Origin: UBA868 sp016776875
Lineage (GTDB): Bacteria; Pseudomonadota; Gammaproteobacteria; Arenicellales; UBA868
Length of the DNA stretch: 64,000 bases
Assembly: GCA_051201585.1 (NCBI GenBank)
Contig: CP179198.1
Coordinates: 930,001 to 994,000, forward strand
Direction: 5' to 3'
Shown here: piece by piece, positions 19,063 to 28,240 of the stretch
How positions within the stretch are numbered: position 1 is the first letter of the stretch
Layout of the letters: every line of letters begins with the position of its first letter
Translations under genes and position numbers: made by a program
The notes under the pieces: generated by a model
Database searches by the model: none
The model's input: only the letters and a program-made list of their open reading frames with translations
What the model was told of the DNA's origin: nothing

Positions 19063-19497
19063 ATGCGGTTAAACGAACTCAAACCTGCGGAAGGTTCGCG
19101 ACCAGCGGGCAAGCGTGTCGGTCGCGGAACAGGGTCGGGTGTTGGAAAGACGGCTGGACGCGGCGTGAAAGGCCAGAAGTCGAGGTCTGGCGGGTTTCAT
19201 AAAGTGGGTTTTGAAGGCGGTCAAATGCCTTTACAGCGTCGTCTGCCCAAAAGAGGGTTTAGATCGGTTCTCCGCCCCAAGGTGGCAGAGGTTCGCCTCC
19301 ACGAGCTTCAAAAAATTGAAGTTGGGGAGATCGATATCGCGATTCTTAAATCAGCTGGCGTAATTCGACATGACGCGATCCGGGCAAAAGTGATCGCCTC
19401 TGGCAGTATCGAGCGTGCGGTCGTTTTGCGTGGGATTAGCGTCACCCGTGGGGCACGAGCCGCGATCGAACAAGCTGGAGGAAAGGTCGAAGCTTAA
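19063..19497 (+). CDS. rplO: 50S ribosomal protein L15
   Basis: L15 of 144 residues, the same length as in E. coli, a late assembly protein of the large subunit. The start at ATG 19063 gives MRLNELKPAEGSRPAGKRVGRG, followed by the glycine/arginine/lysine-rich loop and GFEGGQMPLQRRLPKRGF. The reading frame is open upstream but this start matches the family. Confidence 0.97.
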   Translation: MRLNELKPAEGSRPAGKRVGRGTGSGVGKTAGRGVKGQKSRSGGFHKVGFEGGQMPLQRRLPKRGFRSVLRPKVAEVRLHELQKIEVGEIDIAILKSAGVIRHDAIRAKVIASGSIERAVVLRGISVTRGARAAIEQAGGKVEA

Positions 19498-19501
19498 TCT
19501 T

Positions 19502-20836
19502 ATGGCAGCGTCTCCCTTAGCCTCTATTGGAAAATTGACCGAGTTGCGTCAGAGGATTTTATTCGTCCTCGGCGCGATGGTGGTGTTCCGTATGGGAACA
19601 CATATCCCGATTCCTGGCGTTGATCCAACGGCAGTGGCCGCCTTATTTGCGCAAACTCGCGGATCAATTGTTGACGTGTTTAACATGTTTTCCGGTGGTG
19701 CGCTTGAGCGCCTGTCAGTGTTCGCGCTAGGTGTGATGCCTTACATCTCGGCATCGATCATTATTCAAATGATGACTTCAGTCGTTCCGAAATTGGAAGC
19801 ACTTAAAAAAGAAGGTGAGTCGGGGCGACGTAAAATAACGCAATACACCCGATACGGTACTGTATTGCTTGCGACATTCCAGGGTCTCGGGATCGCGATT
19901 GCGATCGAAGGTCAGCAGGCAGCAGGGGGCGCGGTGGTTCTCGTGCCTGGCCTGGGCTTTAAAATCACAACAGTTGCGACGTTGGTCACCGGAACGATGT
20001 TCTTGGTCTGGCTGGGAGAACAAATTACCGAGCGCGGGATCGGCAATGGCATTTCCCTGATCATCTTTGGCAGTATCGTGGCCGGCCTCCCTTCGGCGGT
20101 AGCCGGAACGCTGGAGTTAGCCCGAACGGGTGCATTTACCCCGATTGGCGTGCTTGCGCTTTTCGTTGGCGCGATCTTGGTGACCGCCTTTGTCGTCTTC
20201 GTTGAGCGTGGTCAAAGGCGAATTACTGTTAACTATGCGAAACGTCAACAAGGCCGCCGAATGATTGCGGGACAGTCCACACATTTGCCGTTGAAACTCA
20301 ACATGGCAGGTGTGATACCGCCTATCTTCGCTTCAAGTATTATTTTGTTTCCAGCGAGCTTGGGGAGCTGGTTTGGTCAGAGTGAAGGCATGGGATGGCT
20401 GAAAGACATCGCCACCACGCTGTCACCTGGTCAGCCCATTTATACCCTGGTTTATGCGGGCATGATTTTGTTTTTCTGCTTTTTCTATACCGCAATGGTT
20501 TTTAACCCCAAAGAAATTGCAGACAATCTAAAAAAGTCGGGCGCATTTGTACCTGGGATTCGGCCGGGAATCCAGACAGCGACCTACGTTGATAAGGTTG
20601 TTTCGAGACTGACATTGGCCGGTGCCTTATATTTGACCGTCGTGTGTTTAATTCCGGAATTTTTAATTGTGAAATGGAGCGTCCCTTTTTATTTTGGTGG
20701 GACATCGCTTCTGATTATTGTTGTCGTCATGATGGACATGATGTCCCAAGTGCAGTCGCACTTGATGTCGCGACAGTATGAGAGTTTGATGAAAAAATCA
20801 TCTTTAGTAGGTGGTGGAATGGGTCTTCCGCGTTAG
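19502..20836 (+). CDS. secY: Protein translocase subunit SecY
   Basis: SecY of 444 residues (E. coli 443), the pore subunit of the SecYEG translocon in the inner membrane, with ten expected membrane segments. ATG 19502 lies four bases past the rplO stop and gives MAASPLASIGKLTELRQRI. Landmarks are RMGTHIPIPGVD (plug region near residue 35), PYISASIIIQMM, the cytosolic RRITVNYAKRQQGRR loop and the GIRPGIQTATYVDKVVSRLT loop that contacts SecA and the ribosome. Confidence 0.98.
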   Translation: MAASPLASIGKLTELRQRILFVLGAMVVFRMGTHIPIPGVDPTAVAALFAQTRGSIVDVFNMFSGGALERLSVFALGVMPYISASIIIQMMTSVVPKLEALKKEGESGRRKITQYTRYGTVLLATFQGLGIAIAIEGQQAAGGAVVLVPGLGFKITTVATLVTGTMFLVWLGEQITERGIGNGISLIIFGSIVAGLPSAVAGTLELARTGAFTPIGVLALFVGAILVTAFVVFVERGQRRITVNYAKRQQGRRMIAGQSTHLPLKLNMAGVIPPIFASSIILFPASLGSWFGQSEGMGWLKDIATTLSPGQPIYTLVYAGMILFFCFFYTAMVFNPKEIADNLKKSGAFVPGIRPGIQTATYVDKVVSRLTLAGALYLTVVCLIPEFLIVKWSVPFYFGGTSLLIIVVVMMDMMSQVQSHLMSRQYESLMKKSSLVGGGMGLPR

Positions 20837-20861
20837 TAAGGCCAAAGTCAGAGAGATATTT

Positions 20862-20975
20862 ATGAAAGTAAGAGCATCAGTAAAAAAGATTTGTCGAAAT
20901 TGTAAAGTTATTCGACGAAACGGCAGCGTTCGCGTGATCTGTGTGGATCCGCGTCATAAACAGCGACAGGGTTGA
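20862..20975 (+). CDS. rpmJ: 50S ribosomal protein L36 (zinc-binding form)
   Basis: A 37-residue protein starting at ATG 20862 with MKVRASVKKICRNCKVIRR. The zinc ligands Cys11, Cys14, Cys27 and His32 are all present. It lies between secY and rpsM, where it is expected. Confidence 0.95.
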   Translation: MKVRASVKKICRNCKVIRRNGSVRVICVDPRHKQRQG

Positions 20976-21015
20976 TCTCGAACCTAATGTTCGAAAAACA
21001 TCAAGAGGCGAAACA

Positions 21016-21372
21016 GTGGCACGTATAGCAGGAATTAACCTACCAGCAAACAAGCATCTCGAAGTGGCGTTGACCGCAGTTTATGGCATTGGCCGCGTAA
21101 CTGCCCAACGAATTTGCGATGCTGCAGGATTAGCACGTAATACCAAGGTTCATGAATTGTCGGAGGGCGATGCAGATCGAATTCGGTCTGAGGTTGCCAG
21201 CCTACCGGTTGAAGGCGACCTTCGACGCGAGATTTCAATGAATATCAAACGCTTGATGGACATGGGGTGCTACCGGGGCATGCGGCATCGACGCGGACTG
21301 CCTGTTCGCGGGCAGCGCACGTCGACTAACGCTCGAACCCGAAAAGGGCCGAAACGACCCATCCGCAAATAA
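21016..21372 (+). CDS. rpsM: 30S ribosomal protein S13
   Basis: S13 of 118 residues (E. coli 118), contacting P-site tRNA and the intersubunit bridge. I start at GTG 21016, which gives MARIAGINLPANKHLEVAL and has AAGAGGCGAA just upstream; the frame is open 25 codons further up, in the rpmJ tail, but that part has no family match. The C-terminal GQRTSTNARTRKGPKRPIRK segment is normal. Confidence 0.97.
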   Translation: MARIAGINLPANKHLEVALTAVYGIGRVTAQRICDAAGLARNTKVHELSEGDADRIRSEVASLPVEGDLRREISMNIKRLMDMGCYRGMRHRRGLPVRGQRTSTNARTRKGPKRPIRK

Positions 21373-21389
21373 GCAAGGAAACTGATTGA

Positions 21390-21785
21390 ATGGCAAAAGT
21401 CCAGAATAAGAAGCGCACTAAGGCAAAAGTTCGCAAGAACATCCTTGAGGGGGTGGCGCATGTCCACGCGACCTTTAATAACACGATCATTACGATTACG
21501 GATCGGCACGGAAACGCGGTATCGTGGGCGACTTCCGGCGGCGCCGGCTTTCGCGGAAGCCGTAAAAGTACGCCTTTTGCAGCGCAGGTTGCGGCAGAGA
21601 CCGCAGGGCGGACGGCCCAGGACTGCGGCATGCGACAACTTGATGTGAAGATCAAGGGGCCAGGACCGGGTCGGGACTCGTCAGTTCGTGCGTTAAATAA
21701 CTTGGGTTTCGAGATTAATTCAATCACCGATGTAACGCCCATGCCACACAACGGTTGTCGTCCACCAAAACGTAGACGCGTCTAA
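21390..21785 (+). CDS. rpsK: 30S ribosomal protein S11
   Basis: S11 of 131 residues, in the platform near the mRNA exit. GVAHVHATFNNTIITITDR and the C-terminal DVTPMPHNGCRPPKRRRV are diagnostic. Intact. Confidence 0.98.
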   Translation: MAKVQNKKRTKAKVRKNILEGVAHVHATFNNTIITITDRHGNAVSWATSGGAGFRGSRKSTPFAAQVAAETAGRTAQDCGMRQLDVKIKGPGPGRDSSVRALNNLGFEINSITDVTPMPHNGCRPPKRRRV

Positions 21786-21806
21786 AGTTAAATAAGAGAA
21801 ACAACT

Positions 21807-22430
21807 ATGGCCAGATATCGCGGACCCACTTGCAAGCTCGCCCGTCGTGCGGGTACAGACCTTTCCCTGAAGAGCCCAATACGGGCGCTTGATTCCAAAT
21901 GCAAATTTGATCGCCCACCCGGCTTTAAGGCCGGCGGAAGACGCCCGAGGGCGACGGTGTATGGTACGCAGCTTCGGGAAAAGCAAAAACTCCGCCATAT
22001 GTATGGCCTGATGGAGAAACAGTTCCATGGTTATTACCTGACGGCTGCGCGTTCGAAAGCTGCAACGGGCGAGAAGCTGCTACAACTTCTCGAATCACGC
22101 CTGGATAGCGCCGTGTATCGAATGGGATTTGCAATTACCCGAGCTGAGGCGAGGCAACTGGTTAGTCATAACGCCATTATGGTTAATGGCTCACGAGTCA
22201 ATATATCTTCCTACCAGGTGAAAGCCGGGGATGAGGTGTCCATCCGAGAACGCTCGCGCGGACAGCTTCGAATAAAAGCCGGGCTCGAAATTGCTGAGCA
22301 GATCGGCTTTGTCCCTTGGGTAGATGTCGACGCCAAAAATTTTAAGGGAATATTTAAGACGGTGCCCGATCGCGCCGATCTCTCCCAAGAGATCGACGAA
22401 TCATTAGTCGTTGCGCTCTACTCCAAATAG
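21807..22430 (+). CDS. rpsD: 30S ribosomal protein S4
   Basis: S4 of 207 residues (E. coli 206), a primary 16S rRNA binder and, in E. coli, repressor of the alpha operon. The S4 RNA-binding domain (LESRLDSAVYRMGFAITRAE ... QLVSHNAIMVNG) starts near residue 94. Only one N-terminal cysteine occurs in the first segment, so this is the zinc-free form. Confidence 0.98.
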   Translation: MARYRGPTCKLARRAGTDLSLKSPIRALDSKCKFDRPPGFKAGGRRPRATVYGTQLREKQKLRHMYGLMEKQFHGYYLTAARSKAATGEKLLQLLESRLDSAVYRMGFAITRAEARQLVSHNAIMVNGSRVNISSYQVKAGDEVSIRERSRGQLRIKAGLEIAEQIGFVPWVDVDAKNFKGIFKTVPDRADLSQEIDESLVVALYSK

Positions 22431-22513
22431 GTTGAGTGAAAGAAGACAGTGCAGGTAGCAATGTCTTTTGAGAACCTGAACAGTTAAAAGAACTAAACAG
22501 AGGTAAATGCTTA

Positions 22514-23515
22514 ATGTCGCAAGCTAGAGAAGAATTTCTTCAACCGAATGTGATTAATGTGGATGCTGTAACGACAACTCGTGCACGAGTGACATTGGAA
22601 CCCCTCGAGCGGGGTTTTGGCTATACGCTTGGAAATGCGCTCCGTAGAATTCTTTTGTCCTCGATGCCCGGAGCCGCCGTTACGGAAGTAAAAATTGAAG
22701 GCGTTAGTCATGAATATGACACCGTCCCCGGGGCACAAGAAGATGTGATCGCGGTTCTGCTGAACCTCAAAAGTCTCGCGGTTACGATGCACAACCGAGA
22801 TGAAGCCGTATTGCGGGTGTCAAAGAAGGGGCCAGGTGTCGTAACCGCCTCTGATATTCAGCTTGATCATGATGTCGAAGTTGTAAATCCAGATCATCTT
22901 CTGGCCAGCCTTTCTGCGGATGGTGAGTTGAATATGGAGATTACCGTCAGCAATGGTCGCGGTTATCAGGTCGTTGATCCCACTGCTGAAGAGGGCGAAA
23001 CCCGTGGCGTAGGCGTCTTGAGGCTTGACGCTTCGTACAGTCCTATCCGTAGCGTAACGTACTCAGTGGAGAATGCTCGAGTTGAGCAGCGAACCGATTT
23101 GGACAAGCTTGTGATGGAGATTGAAACGAACGGTACGATCGATCCTGAAGAAGCGGTCCGGCGAGCAGCCCAAATCTTGCATGAGCAAATTTCGGTATTC
23201 GTTCAGCTTAAAGAGTCGGATCATTCCGACGCGGAAGTTCTTGAGGAGCGGGTCGACCCAATGCTGCTCCGCTCGGTCGATGATCTTGAGTTAACGGTAC
23301 GGTCTGCTAACTGCCTCAAAGCAGAAAATATCTACTATATTGGCGATCTTATTCAGCGAACTGAGGTGGAACTGCTAAAGACGCCTAATTTAGGCAAGAA
23401 ATCTTTAACAGAAATCAAAGACGTGCTCGCGACGCGCGGTCTTTCTCTCGGCGTAAAACTGGAGAACTGGCCGCCCGCATCCCTGCAGCGCGAAAAACGC
23501 GATAACCTGCATTAA
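22514..23515 (+). CDS. rpoA: RNA polymerase alpha subunit
   Basis: Alpha of 333 residues (E. coli 329), the assembly platform of RNA polymerase. The N-terminal dimerisation domain contains ERGFGYTLGNALRRILLSS near residue 33. The C-terminal domain (SVDDLELTVRSANCLKAENI ... LLKTPNLGKKSLTEI) binds UP elements and activators. ATG 22514 is 83 bases after rpsD. Intact. Confidence 0.99.
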   Translation: MSQAREEFLQPNVINVDAVTTTRARVTLEPLERGFGYTLGNALRRILLSSMPGAAVTEVKIEGVSHEYDTVPGAQEDVIAVLLNLKSLAVTMHNRDEAVLRVSKKGPGVVTASDIQLDHDVEVVNPDHLLASLSADGELNMEITVSNGRGYQVVDPTAEEGETRGVGVLRLDASYSPIRSVTYSVENARVEQRTDLDKLVMEIETNGTIDPEEAVRRAAQILHEQISVFVQLKESDHSDAEVLEERVDPMLLRSVDDLELTVRSANCLKAENIYYIGDLIQRTEVELLKTPNLGKKSLTEIKDVLATRGLSLGVKLENWPPASLQREKRDNLH

Positions 23516-23532
23516 GAATTGGAGAGTCGGCC

Positions 23533-23913
23533 ATGCGCCATCATAAAATCGGACGCGCCCTCGGGCGAAATTCCAGTCACCGTAAGGCAATGTTTGCAAA
23601 CATGGCGGCGTCTTTATTTGAACACGAGCAGATAAAAACGACTTTGCCAAAAGCAAAGGAACTGCGTCGAGTTGCGGAGCCGTTGATCACCTTGGCTAAG
23701 AAACCGACTGTGGCGAACCGTCGCCTGGCTTACGCACGACTTCGAGATAGAAACGCCGTTTCCAAACTTTTTGATAATTTGGGTCCACGATTTCAGGATC
23801 GGCCGGGTGGCTATACCCGAATTTTGAAGTGTGGTCCTCGCGCCGGCGACAATGCTCCGATGGCATATGTGCAGCTATTGGATATTCCGACAGACGAATC
23901 GAGCGAGTCTTAG
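23533..23913 (+). CDS. rplQ: 50S ribosomal protein L17
   Basis: L17 of 126 residues (E. coli 127), at the tunnel exit. MRHHKIGRALGRNSSHRKAMFANM is the family start, and GGYTRILKCGPRAGDNAPMAYVQL is near the end. Last gene of the alpha operon; I see no strong terminator in the 74 bases before ampD. Confidence 0.98.
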   Translation: MRHHKIGRALGRNSSHRKAMFANMAASLFEHEQIKTTLPKAKELRRVAEPLITLAKKPTVANRRLAYARLRDRNAVSKLFDNLGPRFQDRPGGYTRILKCGPRAGDNAPMAYVQLLDIPTDESSES

Positions 23914-23987
23914 ATCGAGCCCTCTTGAGTCGGATTAATCATTAACGGATCATTTCTAACTCTTCGTTGATCGTTTTATAGAGCGCC

Positions 23988-24572
23988 GTGGAAATACCCA
24001 ATTGGGGTGTTGATCTAGAAACGGGCCTCATCCCGGGCGTGACCTGTTTATGCTCTCCTCATTGTGATGATCGACCGGCTGACTGCGCCATAGACGCGGT
24101 TGTGGTCCACGCGATCACGCTTCCTCCGGGAGAATTTCGGACCGATGCGATTGAGGACCTGTTTCTCGGGTGTCTCGACATCACTGCCCATCCCTACTAT
24201 TCGACTATAAAGTCTTCAAAGGTTTCCGCTCATTTCTTGATCGATCGAGCAGGCAAACTTGCCCAGTTTGTTCCCGTGACCCGGCGGGCGTGGCACGCGG
24301 GAGTTTCCAGTCTTAAGGGGCGCGATCGGGTTAATGATTTCTCTGTCGGGATCGAGCTCGTTGGATCCGATGACACTGCATTCGAGGCGCCACAGTATGT
24401 GGCGCTTGCCTATCTTATCCGGGCGCTTCAAAGCGCCTATCCATCAATTTCCAATGAGCGGATTGTCGGTCATTCGGAAATTGCACCTGGCCGGAAAACA
24501 GATCCTGGCCCCCGGTTTGACTGGAGTCACCTACGCCAACTCATGGCTAAGTTTTCAGTTGAGGAGATATAA
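23988..24572 (+). CDS. ampD: 1,6-anhydro-N-acetylmuramyl-L-alanine amidase
   Basis: Cytoplasmic zinc amidase of 194 residues that cleaves the peptide from anhydromuropeptides in cell-wall recycling. Expected zinc ligands are His41 (VVVHAITLPPGEF), His162 and Asp172 (GHSEIAPGRKTDPGPRFDW), with Glu123 in GIELVG as the likely catalytic partner. The start is GTG 23988; there is no signal peptide, as expected for AmpD rather than secreted amidases. It is convergent with the adenosyltransferase gene, 16 bases apart. In relatives, loss of AmpD raises AmpR-controlled beta-lactamase; no ampR or ampC is visible here. Confidence 0.93.
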   Translation: MEIPNWGVDLETGLIPGVTCLCSPHCDDRPADCAIDAVVVHAITLPPGEFRTDAIEDLFLGCLDITAHPYYSTIKSSKVSAHFLIDRAGKLAQFVPVTRRAWHAGVSSLKGRDRVNDFSVGIELVGSDDTAFEAPQYVALAYLIRALQSAYPSISNERIVGHSEIAPGRKTDPGPRFDWSHLRQLMAKFSVEEI

Positions 24573-24588
24573 CGCGCTCGCGTGTTCC

Positions 24589-25158
24589 TCAGGCTTGGTT
24601 AGCGCCATCGGATGATGGTTGTCGCTTCCATAGGATGTCTGATTCTCCAGCGGATTGATTGAGACTTCGTGCCATGACAAAAAGGAGGTCGGACAAGCGA
24701 TTAATGTACTGACGGGATGAACTCCCGACAGCATCATCGTCATTGATCAACCATAGCGCTCGTTCTGCCCTTCTGCAAACGCTTCGCGCAACATGACACA
24801 ATGATGCCGCTCGCGTGCCACCTGGCAAAATGAATTCTTCGAGGGGTGCTAGAGATTCATTGAGAGCGTCAAGCATCTTTTCAAGTTCGACAGTTCGCTC
24901 CGGTTCCACTAGCGTGAATCCCGGGAGGCTTAATTCTCCCCCAAGATCAAACAGGCAATGTTGGATTGAAACCAAACATTTTCGAATATCGTCAGGTAAT
25001 TGCTCGGTCAGCATTAATCCGATAAGACTGTTAAGTTCATCAACCTGACCCATGGCTTCTACTCTTGCTGAGCATTTAGCGACTCGATTACCGTCCCCCA
25101 GGCCAGTGGTGCCATCATCTCCTGTCCGGGTGTATATTTTGCTTAACCGTTTTCCCAC
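24589..25158 (-). CDS. PduO-type cob(I)alamin adenosyltransferase
   Basis: A 189-residue ATP:corrinoid adenosyltransferase of the PduO class, which makes adenosylcobalamin from cob(I)alamin and ATP. The N-terminal nucleotide-binding motif YTRTGDDGTTGLGDG is at residues 9-23. The helical core has VCRRAERALWL and the C-terminal INRLSDLLFVMAR, all typical of the trimeric PduO fold. It stands alone among non-cobalamin genes, so it is probably a salvage enzyme. The symbol is left blank because pduO, cobO and cobA-type names are used inconsistently. Confidence 0.92.
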   Translation of the reverse strand: MGKRLSKIYTRTGDDGTTGLGDGNRVAKCSARVEAMGQVDELNSLIGLMLTEQLPDDIRKCLVSIQHCLFDLGGELSLPGFTLVEPERTVELEKMLDALNESLAPLEEFILPGGTRAASLCHVARSVCRRAERALWLINDDDAVGSSSRQYINRLSDLLFVMARSLNQSAGESDILWKRQPSSDGANQA

Positions 25159-25194
25159 GAGAATTTATCCAAGAATCCAAAACACAATTTTAAT

Positions 25195-26514
25195 TCAATC
25201 GGAATTGGGAATATAGGCGATCGCACGAAAGTCGTTCACATTTGTATAAGTTGGACCTGTTGTGACGAGATCATCGAGTAAGGTAAAAAAGGAGCCTGCG
25301 TCGTTGTTTTCGAGGCAGTCCTTTGGATTTATGCCTTGTTCCGCGGCGCGGCGAAGTGTGGAGGGTGTTATCACTGCGCCAGCCGCCGTTGTTGCGCCGT
25401 CGATGCCGTCGGTATCACAGGCGATGCCAAAAAAGTTCTCAAGCCCATTCAGCTCAATTGCCAACGCGAGCAGGTACTCTTGATTAGGACCACCTGATCC
25501 CGCTCCGGTAATTTTAACCGTCGCTTCACCCCCTGAAAGGAGCAGGGTTCGCTGATTATTCTCAAAAAGTTTTTCGGTACGGATTAAATGTGCGTGATGC
25601 TTTGCGATCTCTACCGCCAAACCCTCTACCTGATCTCCAAGATTAATGACATTGAATCCGGAATTTTGGGCAAAATTTGATGCTGCCCCTAGCGCTTTTC
25701 CGGGTCCAGCGACCACCGCATATCGGGAAAACCGCAGCGCGGGATCACCTGGCGCAGGCGTTTCTGACTGATTGGATTGCAGTATTTGATGGGTGGTGGG
25801 GGAGACCGCGATTGAGAATCGTTCCAAAACGTCATTTGCCTCGGCAGACGTTGAGGGGTCTCCTACTGTGGGGCCTGAAGCGATAGTCGAAATATGGTTT
25901 CCGGGGACATCTGATACCGCCAGGGTAAATGTTGAAGCTGGATATGATGCGGCTGCCAACCGCCCGCCTTTTATAGCGGAAAGATGTTTGCGGACGGTAT
26001 TTATTTCATTGATTGTCGCGCCAGAACTTAGAAGGCTTCTCGTAATCGCCTGTTTTTCAGCGAGCGCAATTCCCGGCAATGGCAGATTCAGTAATGCACT
26101 TCCGCCGCCCGATAATAGGCAGAGCAACTGATCATCTGACTCAAGCGAGTGAGCCATTTCAAGTATAAGAATAGCAGCTTCAAGACCTATTCTGTCGGGG
26201 ACAGGATGACTTGCCTCGATGATGTTAATCGATTCGGTTTTTAAGCTATGCCCCGGAGGAACGATGATCAAGCTGTCATCGATTGGCCCCAATGATTTTT
26301 CAAGGGTTTGAGCCATCGACGCGCCGGCTTTTCCGGCCCCAACAACAACTGTTTTCCCGCGAGGTGATTCAGGTAAAAGCTCTACAAGTTCAGGGCCGGG
26401 GTAGGCACTTTCGACCGCGGCGTCGAAAAGACTTCGAAGTAGTGAGACGGCGTACTCCAAGTGTGGGCTCTCAGTTGCCATTTGCGAAGGACGGTTCTTA
26501 ATTTTTAAAGGCAT
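25195..26514 (-). CDS. Glycerate 2-kinase, MOFRL family
   Basis: A 439-residue enzyme of the GckA/TtuD family that phosphorylates D-glycerate to 2-phosphoglycerate. Visible motifs: LLSGGGSALLNLP near residue 135, AVSDVPGNHISTIASGPT near 205, the C-terminal MOFRL domain LLSGGEATVKITGAGSGGPN near 325, and ACDTDGIDGATTAAGA near 380. Two ATG codons compete (26514 and 26481); neither has a clear ribosome-binding site, and I keep the longer form. It is divergent from the ureohydrolase gene. It may serve glycolate/glyoxylate or serine-cycle carbon; no such genes are adjacent. Confidence 0.9.
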   Translation of the reverse strand: MPLKIKNRPSQMATESPHLEYAVSLLRSLFDAAVESAYPGPELVELLPESPRGKTVVVGAGKAGASMAQTLEKSLGPIDDSLIIVPPGHSLKTESINIIEASHPVPDRIGLEAAILILEMAHSLESDDQLLCLLSGGGSALLNLPLPGIALAEKQAITRSLLSSGATINEINTVRKHLSAIKGGRLAAASYPASTFTLAVSDVPGNHISTIASGPTVGDPSTSAEANDVLERFSIAVSPTTHQILQSNQSETPAPGDPALRFSRYAVVAGPGKALGAASNFAQNSGFNVINLGDQVEGLAVEIAKHHAHLIRTEKLFENNQRTLLLSGGEATVKITGAGSGGPNQEYLLALAIELNGLENFFGIACDTDGIDGATTAAGAVITPSTLRRAAEQGINPKDCLENNDAGSFFTLLDDLVTTGPTYTNVNDFRAIAYIPNSD

Positions 26515-26527
26515 TATGCACTAGTTC

Positions 26528-26556
26528 TTGACATGTGAATGGGCCTCCGATTTATA
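26528..26556 (+). promoter_or_regulatory. Predicted sigma-70 promoter for the ureohydrolase gene
   Basis: Consensus TTGACA at 26528-26533 and TTTATA at 26551-26556 are spaced by 17 bases. It is 76 bases upstream of the ATG at 26632, in the divergent gap with the glycerate kinase gene. Sequence match only. Confidence 0.5.
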
Positions 26557-26631
26557 GTACGGAATCCGAGTCGACAGTTAAAACGTCTGCCCTCGGTAAT
26601 ACACCAGCCCAAAATCAAAAACGGAGATGCC

Positions 26632-27591
26632 ATGTTCCAGTACGAGGCTTACAACGACCCGATTCAACGTCCAAGGTATACCGGTCTTCCAACTTTTATG
26701 CGAGCGCCTTATCGAGAAGATTTAGATGGGCTCGAGATCGGTCTTGTGGGGGTTCCATTCGATGGCGGCGTAACCAATAGGACAGGTGCTCGACATGGGC
26801 CTCGGGAAATCAGGAATCAGTCGAGCTTAATGCGACGACGGAATCAGGCCAGCGGTATCGGTCCGCATGATCTTTGTTCGGTAGCCGATGTTGGGGATGC
26901 CTGGGTGCAGTCGCCTTTTGAATTGGAGAAAAGCCTCGATGAAATTCGATCGTTTTATGCTGAGCTTCATCAGGCGCGAGTCGTGCCGGTATCAGCTGGG
27001 GGAGATCACTCTGTCACATTGCCAATTCTTCGGGCAATCGCGTCTGACCGGCCCGTTGGTCTGGTTCATTTCGACGCGCACTGCGATACCGGAGATGATT
27101 ATCTTGGCTCTAAATTTCATCACGGGGCGCCGTTTCGTCGAGCAGTTGAGGAAGGATTGGTTGATCCCAAGCGCACCATTCAAATCGGAATTCGAGGGTC
27201 ACTCAATGATCTTGACCAGTGGAAGTTTAGCCATGATGCCGGTATGCGGGTCATCTACATGGAGGAGTTTTATGAGATGGGGGTCAAATCTGTAATCGAC
27301 GAAATTCGACGAGTTGCGGGCGATGCACCGACCTACCTCACTTTTGACGTTGACGGACTTGACCCGGTCTACGCGGCAGGCACAGGAACACCTGAGGTGG
27401 GGGGATTTAGCACCGTTGAGGCGCAATTAATGATTCGTGGATGCCAGGGATTAAATTTAATCGGCGGAGATGTTGTGGAAGTTGCGCCACCGTTTGATCC
27501 AAGCGGCAATACTGCTCTGACCGGAGCGACAATGATGTTTGAAGTGTTATGTGTGGTTGCCGACGCCGTTGCGCGTCGCAGGGGTGATTAG
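26632..27591 (+). CDS. Agmatinase / guanidino-acid ureohydrolase
   Basis: A 319-residue arginase-family metal hydrolase releasing urea from a guanidino compound. Manganese ligands are recognisable: His126 in SAGGDHS; Asp148, His150 and Asp152 in HFDAHCDT; Asp239 and Asp241 in TFDVDGLDP. The start at ATG 26632 follows ACGGAGATG; the frame is open 31 codons further upstream but that extension has no family match. The sequence is closest in feel to agmatinase (SpeB), but guanidinobutyrase and related enzymes share these motifs, so the substrate is not assigned. It stands alone between the glycerate kinase and GFA genes. Confidence 0.88.
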   Translation: MFQYEAYNDPIQRPRYTGLPTFMRAPYREDLDGLEIGLVGVPFDGGVTNRTGARHGPREIRNQSSLMRRRNQASGIGPHDLCSVADVGDAWVQSPFELEKSLDEIRSFYAELHQARVVPVSAGGDHSVTLPILRAIASDRPVGLVHFDAHCDTGDDYLGSKFHHGAPFRRAVEEGLVDPKRTIQIGIRGSLNDLDQWKFSHDAGMRVIYMEEFYEMGVKSVIDEIRRVAGDAPTYLTFDVDGLDPVYAAGTGTPEVGGFSTVEAQLMIRGCQGLNLIGGDVVEVAPPFDPSGNTALTGATMMFEVLCVVADAVARRRGD

Positions 27592-27644
27592 ACTGGGTTG
27601 AAGGTTCGGATCTTTTCCATACGCAAGAATTTAACGTCAGCCGA

Positions 27645-28049
27645 TTAACCCGGGCGCTTATCGAAAGCTGAAACGTCTTCAGGAATGTGATGAAAGTCCT
27701 GCTTGTCGCAGGTAAATATTGCTACCGTTGGCGCGAATATTGACGGGTCGTCGAGTGTGCCTACCTTGATAATCATCGCGCCAGGTCGATTAGGTGTTTC
27801 TGACCCGATCCCAGTGCCGCAATTGCTGCAAAAATAGCGGGTGACTGCCACGTCAAGATCATCGCGTCTAAATTCGCTCAATTCCCCCTGGGTTAAATGA
27901 AAAGCTTCTTTTGGGAAAATGATTAGTGCTGCAGGATTCCCACCGCTGATGTACTGACACTCTCGACAATAGCATTGCAACGATGCTTGGAGCTCGCCGT
28001 GGAGTTCGTATTGGATGTCTCCGCAGTAACATCTTCCATTTAGTGCCAT
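27645..28049 (-). CDS. GFA-family zinc protein
   Basis: A 134-residue protein of the GFA (glutathione-dependent formaldehyde-activating enzyme-like, formerly DUF636) family. Zinc-binding cysteines are seen at 7 and 9 (CYC), 26, 28 and 31 (CYCREC) and 74 and 77 (FCSNCG). The family fold is clear, but most members have no proven formaldehyde activity, so no reaction is assigned. It is convergent with the ureohydrolase gene and divergent from the acyl-CoA dehydrogenase gene. Confidence 0.88.
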   Translation of the reverse strand: MALNGRCYCGDIQYELHGELQASLQCYCRECQYISGGNPAALIIFPKEAFHLTQGELSEFRRDDLDVAVTRYFCSNCGTGIGSETPNRPGAMIIKVGTLDDPSIFAPTVAIFTCDKQDFHHIPEDVSAFDKRPG

Positions 28050-28240
28050 TTCTCCCCCTTCAATTGCGCTGTTAATTGGAACGACAATACCATAATTTCT
28101 TCGGAAAAATAGGCGAAATTCTTCGTTAATGGCGCTTATTCATGGTCAGTTCGAAATTGATTCATTCACGCGCTCAAACCTATAATCACAATGTTTCGAC
28201 CACCGCATTTAATTTTGTTCGATAAAGAAAGAGTAACGTA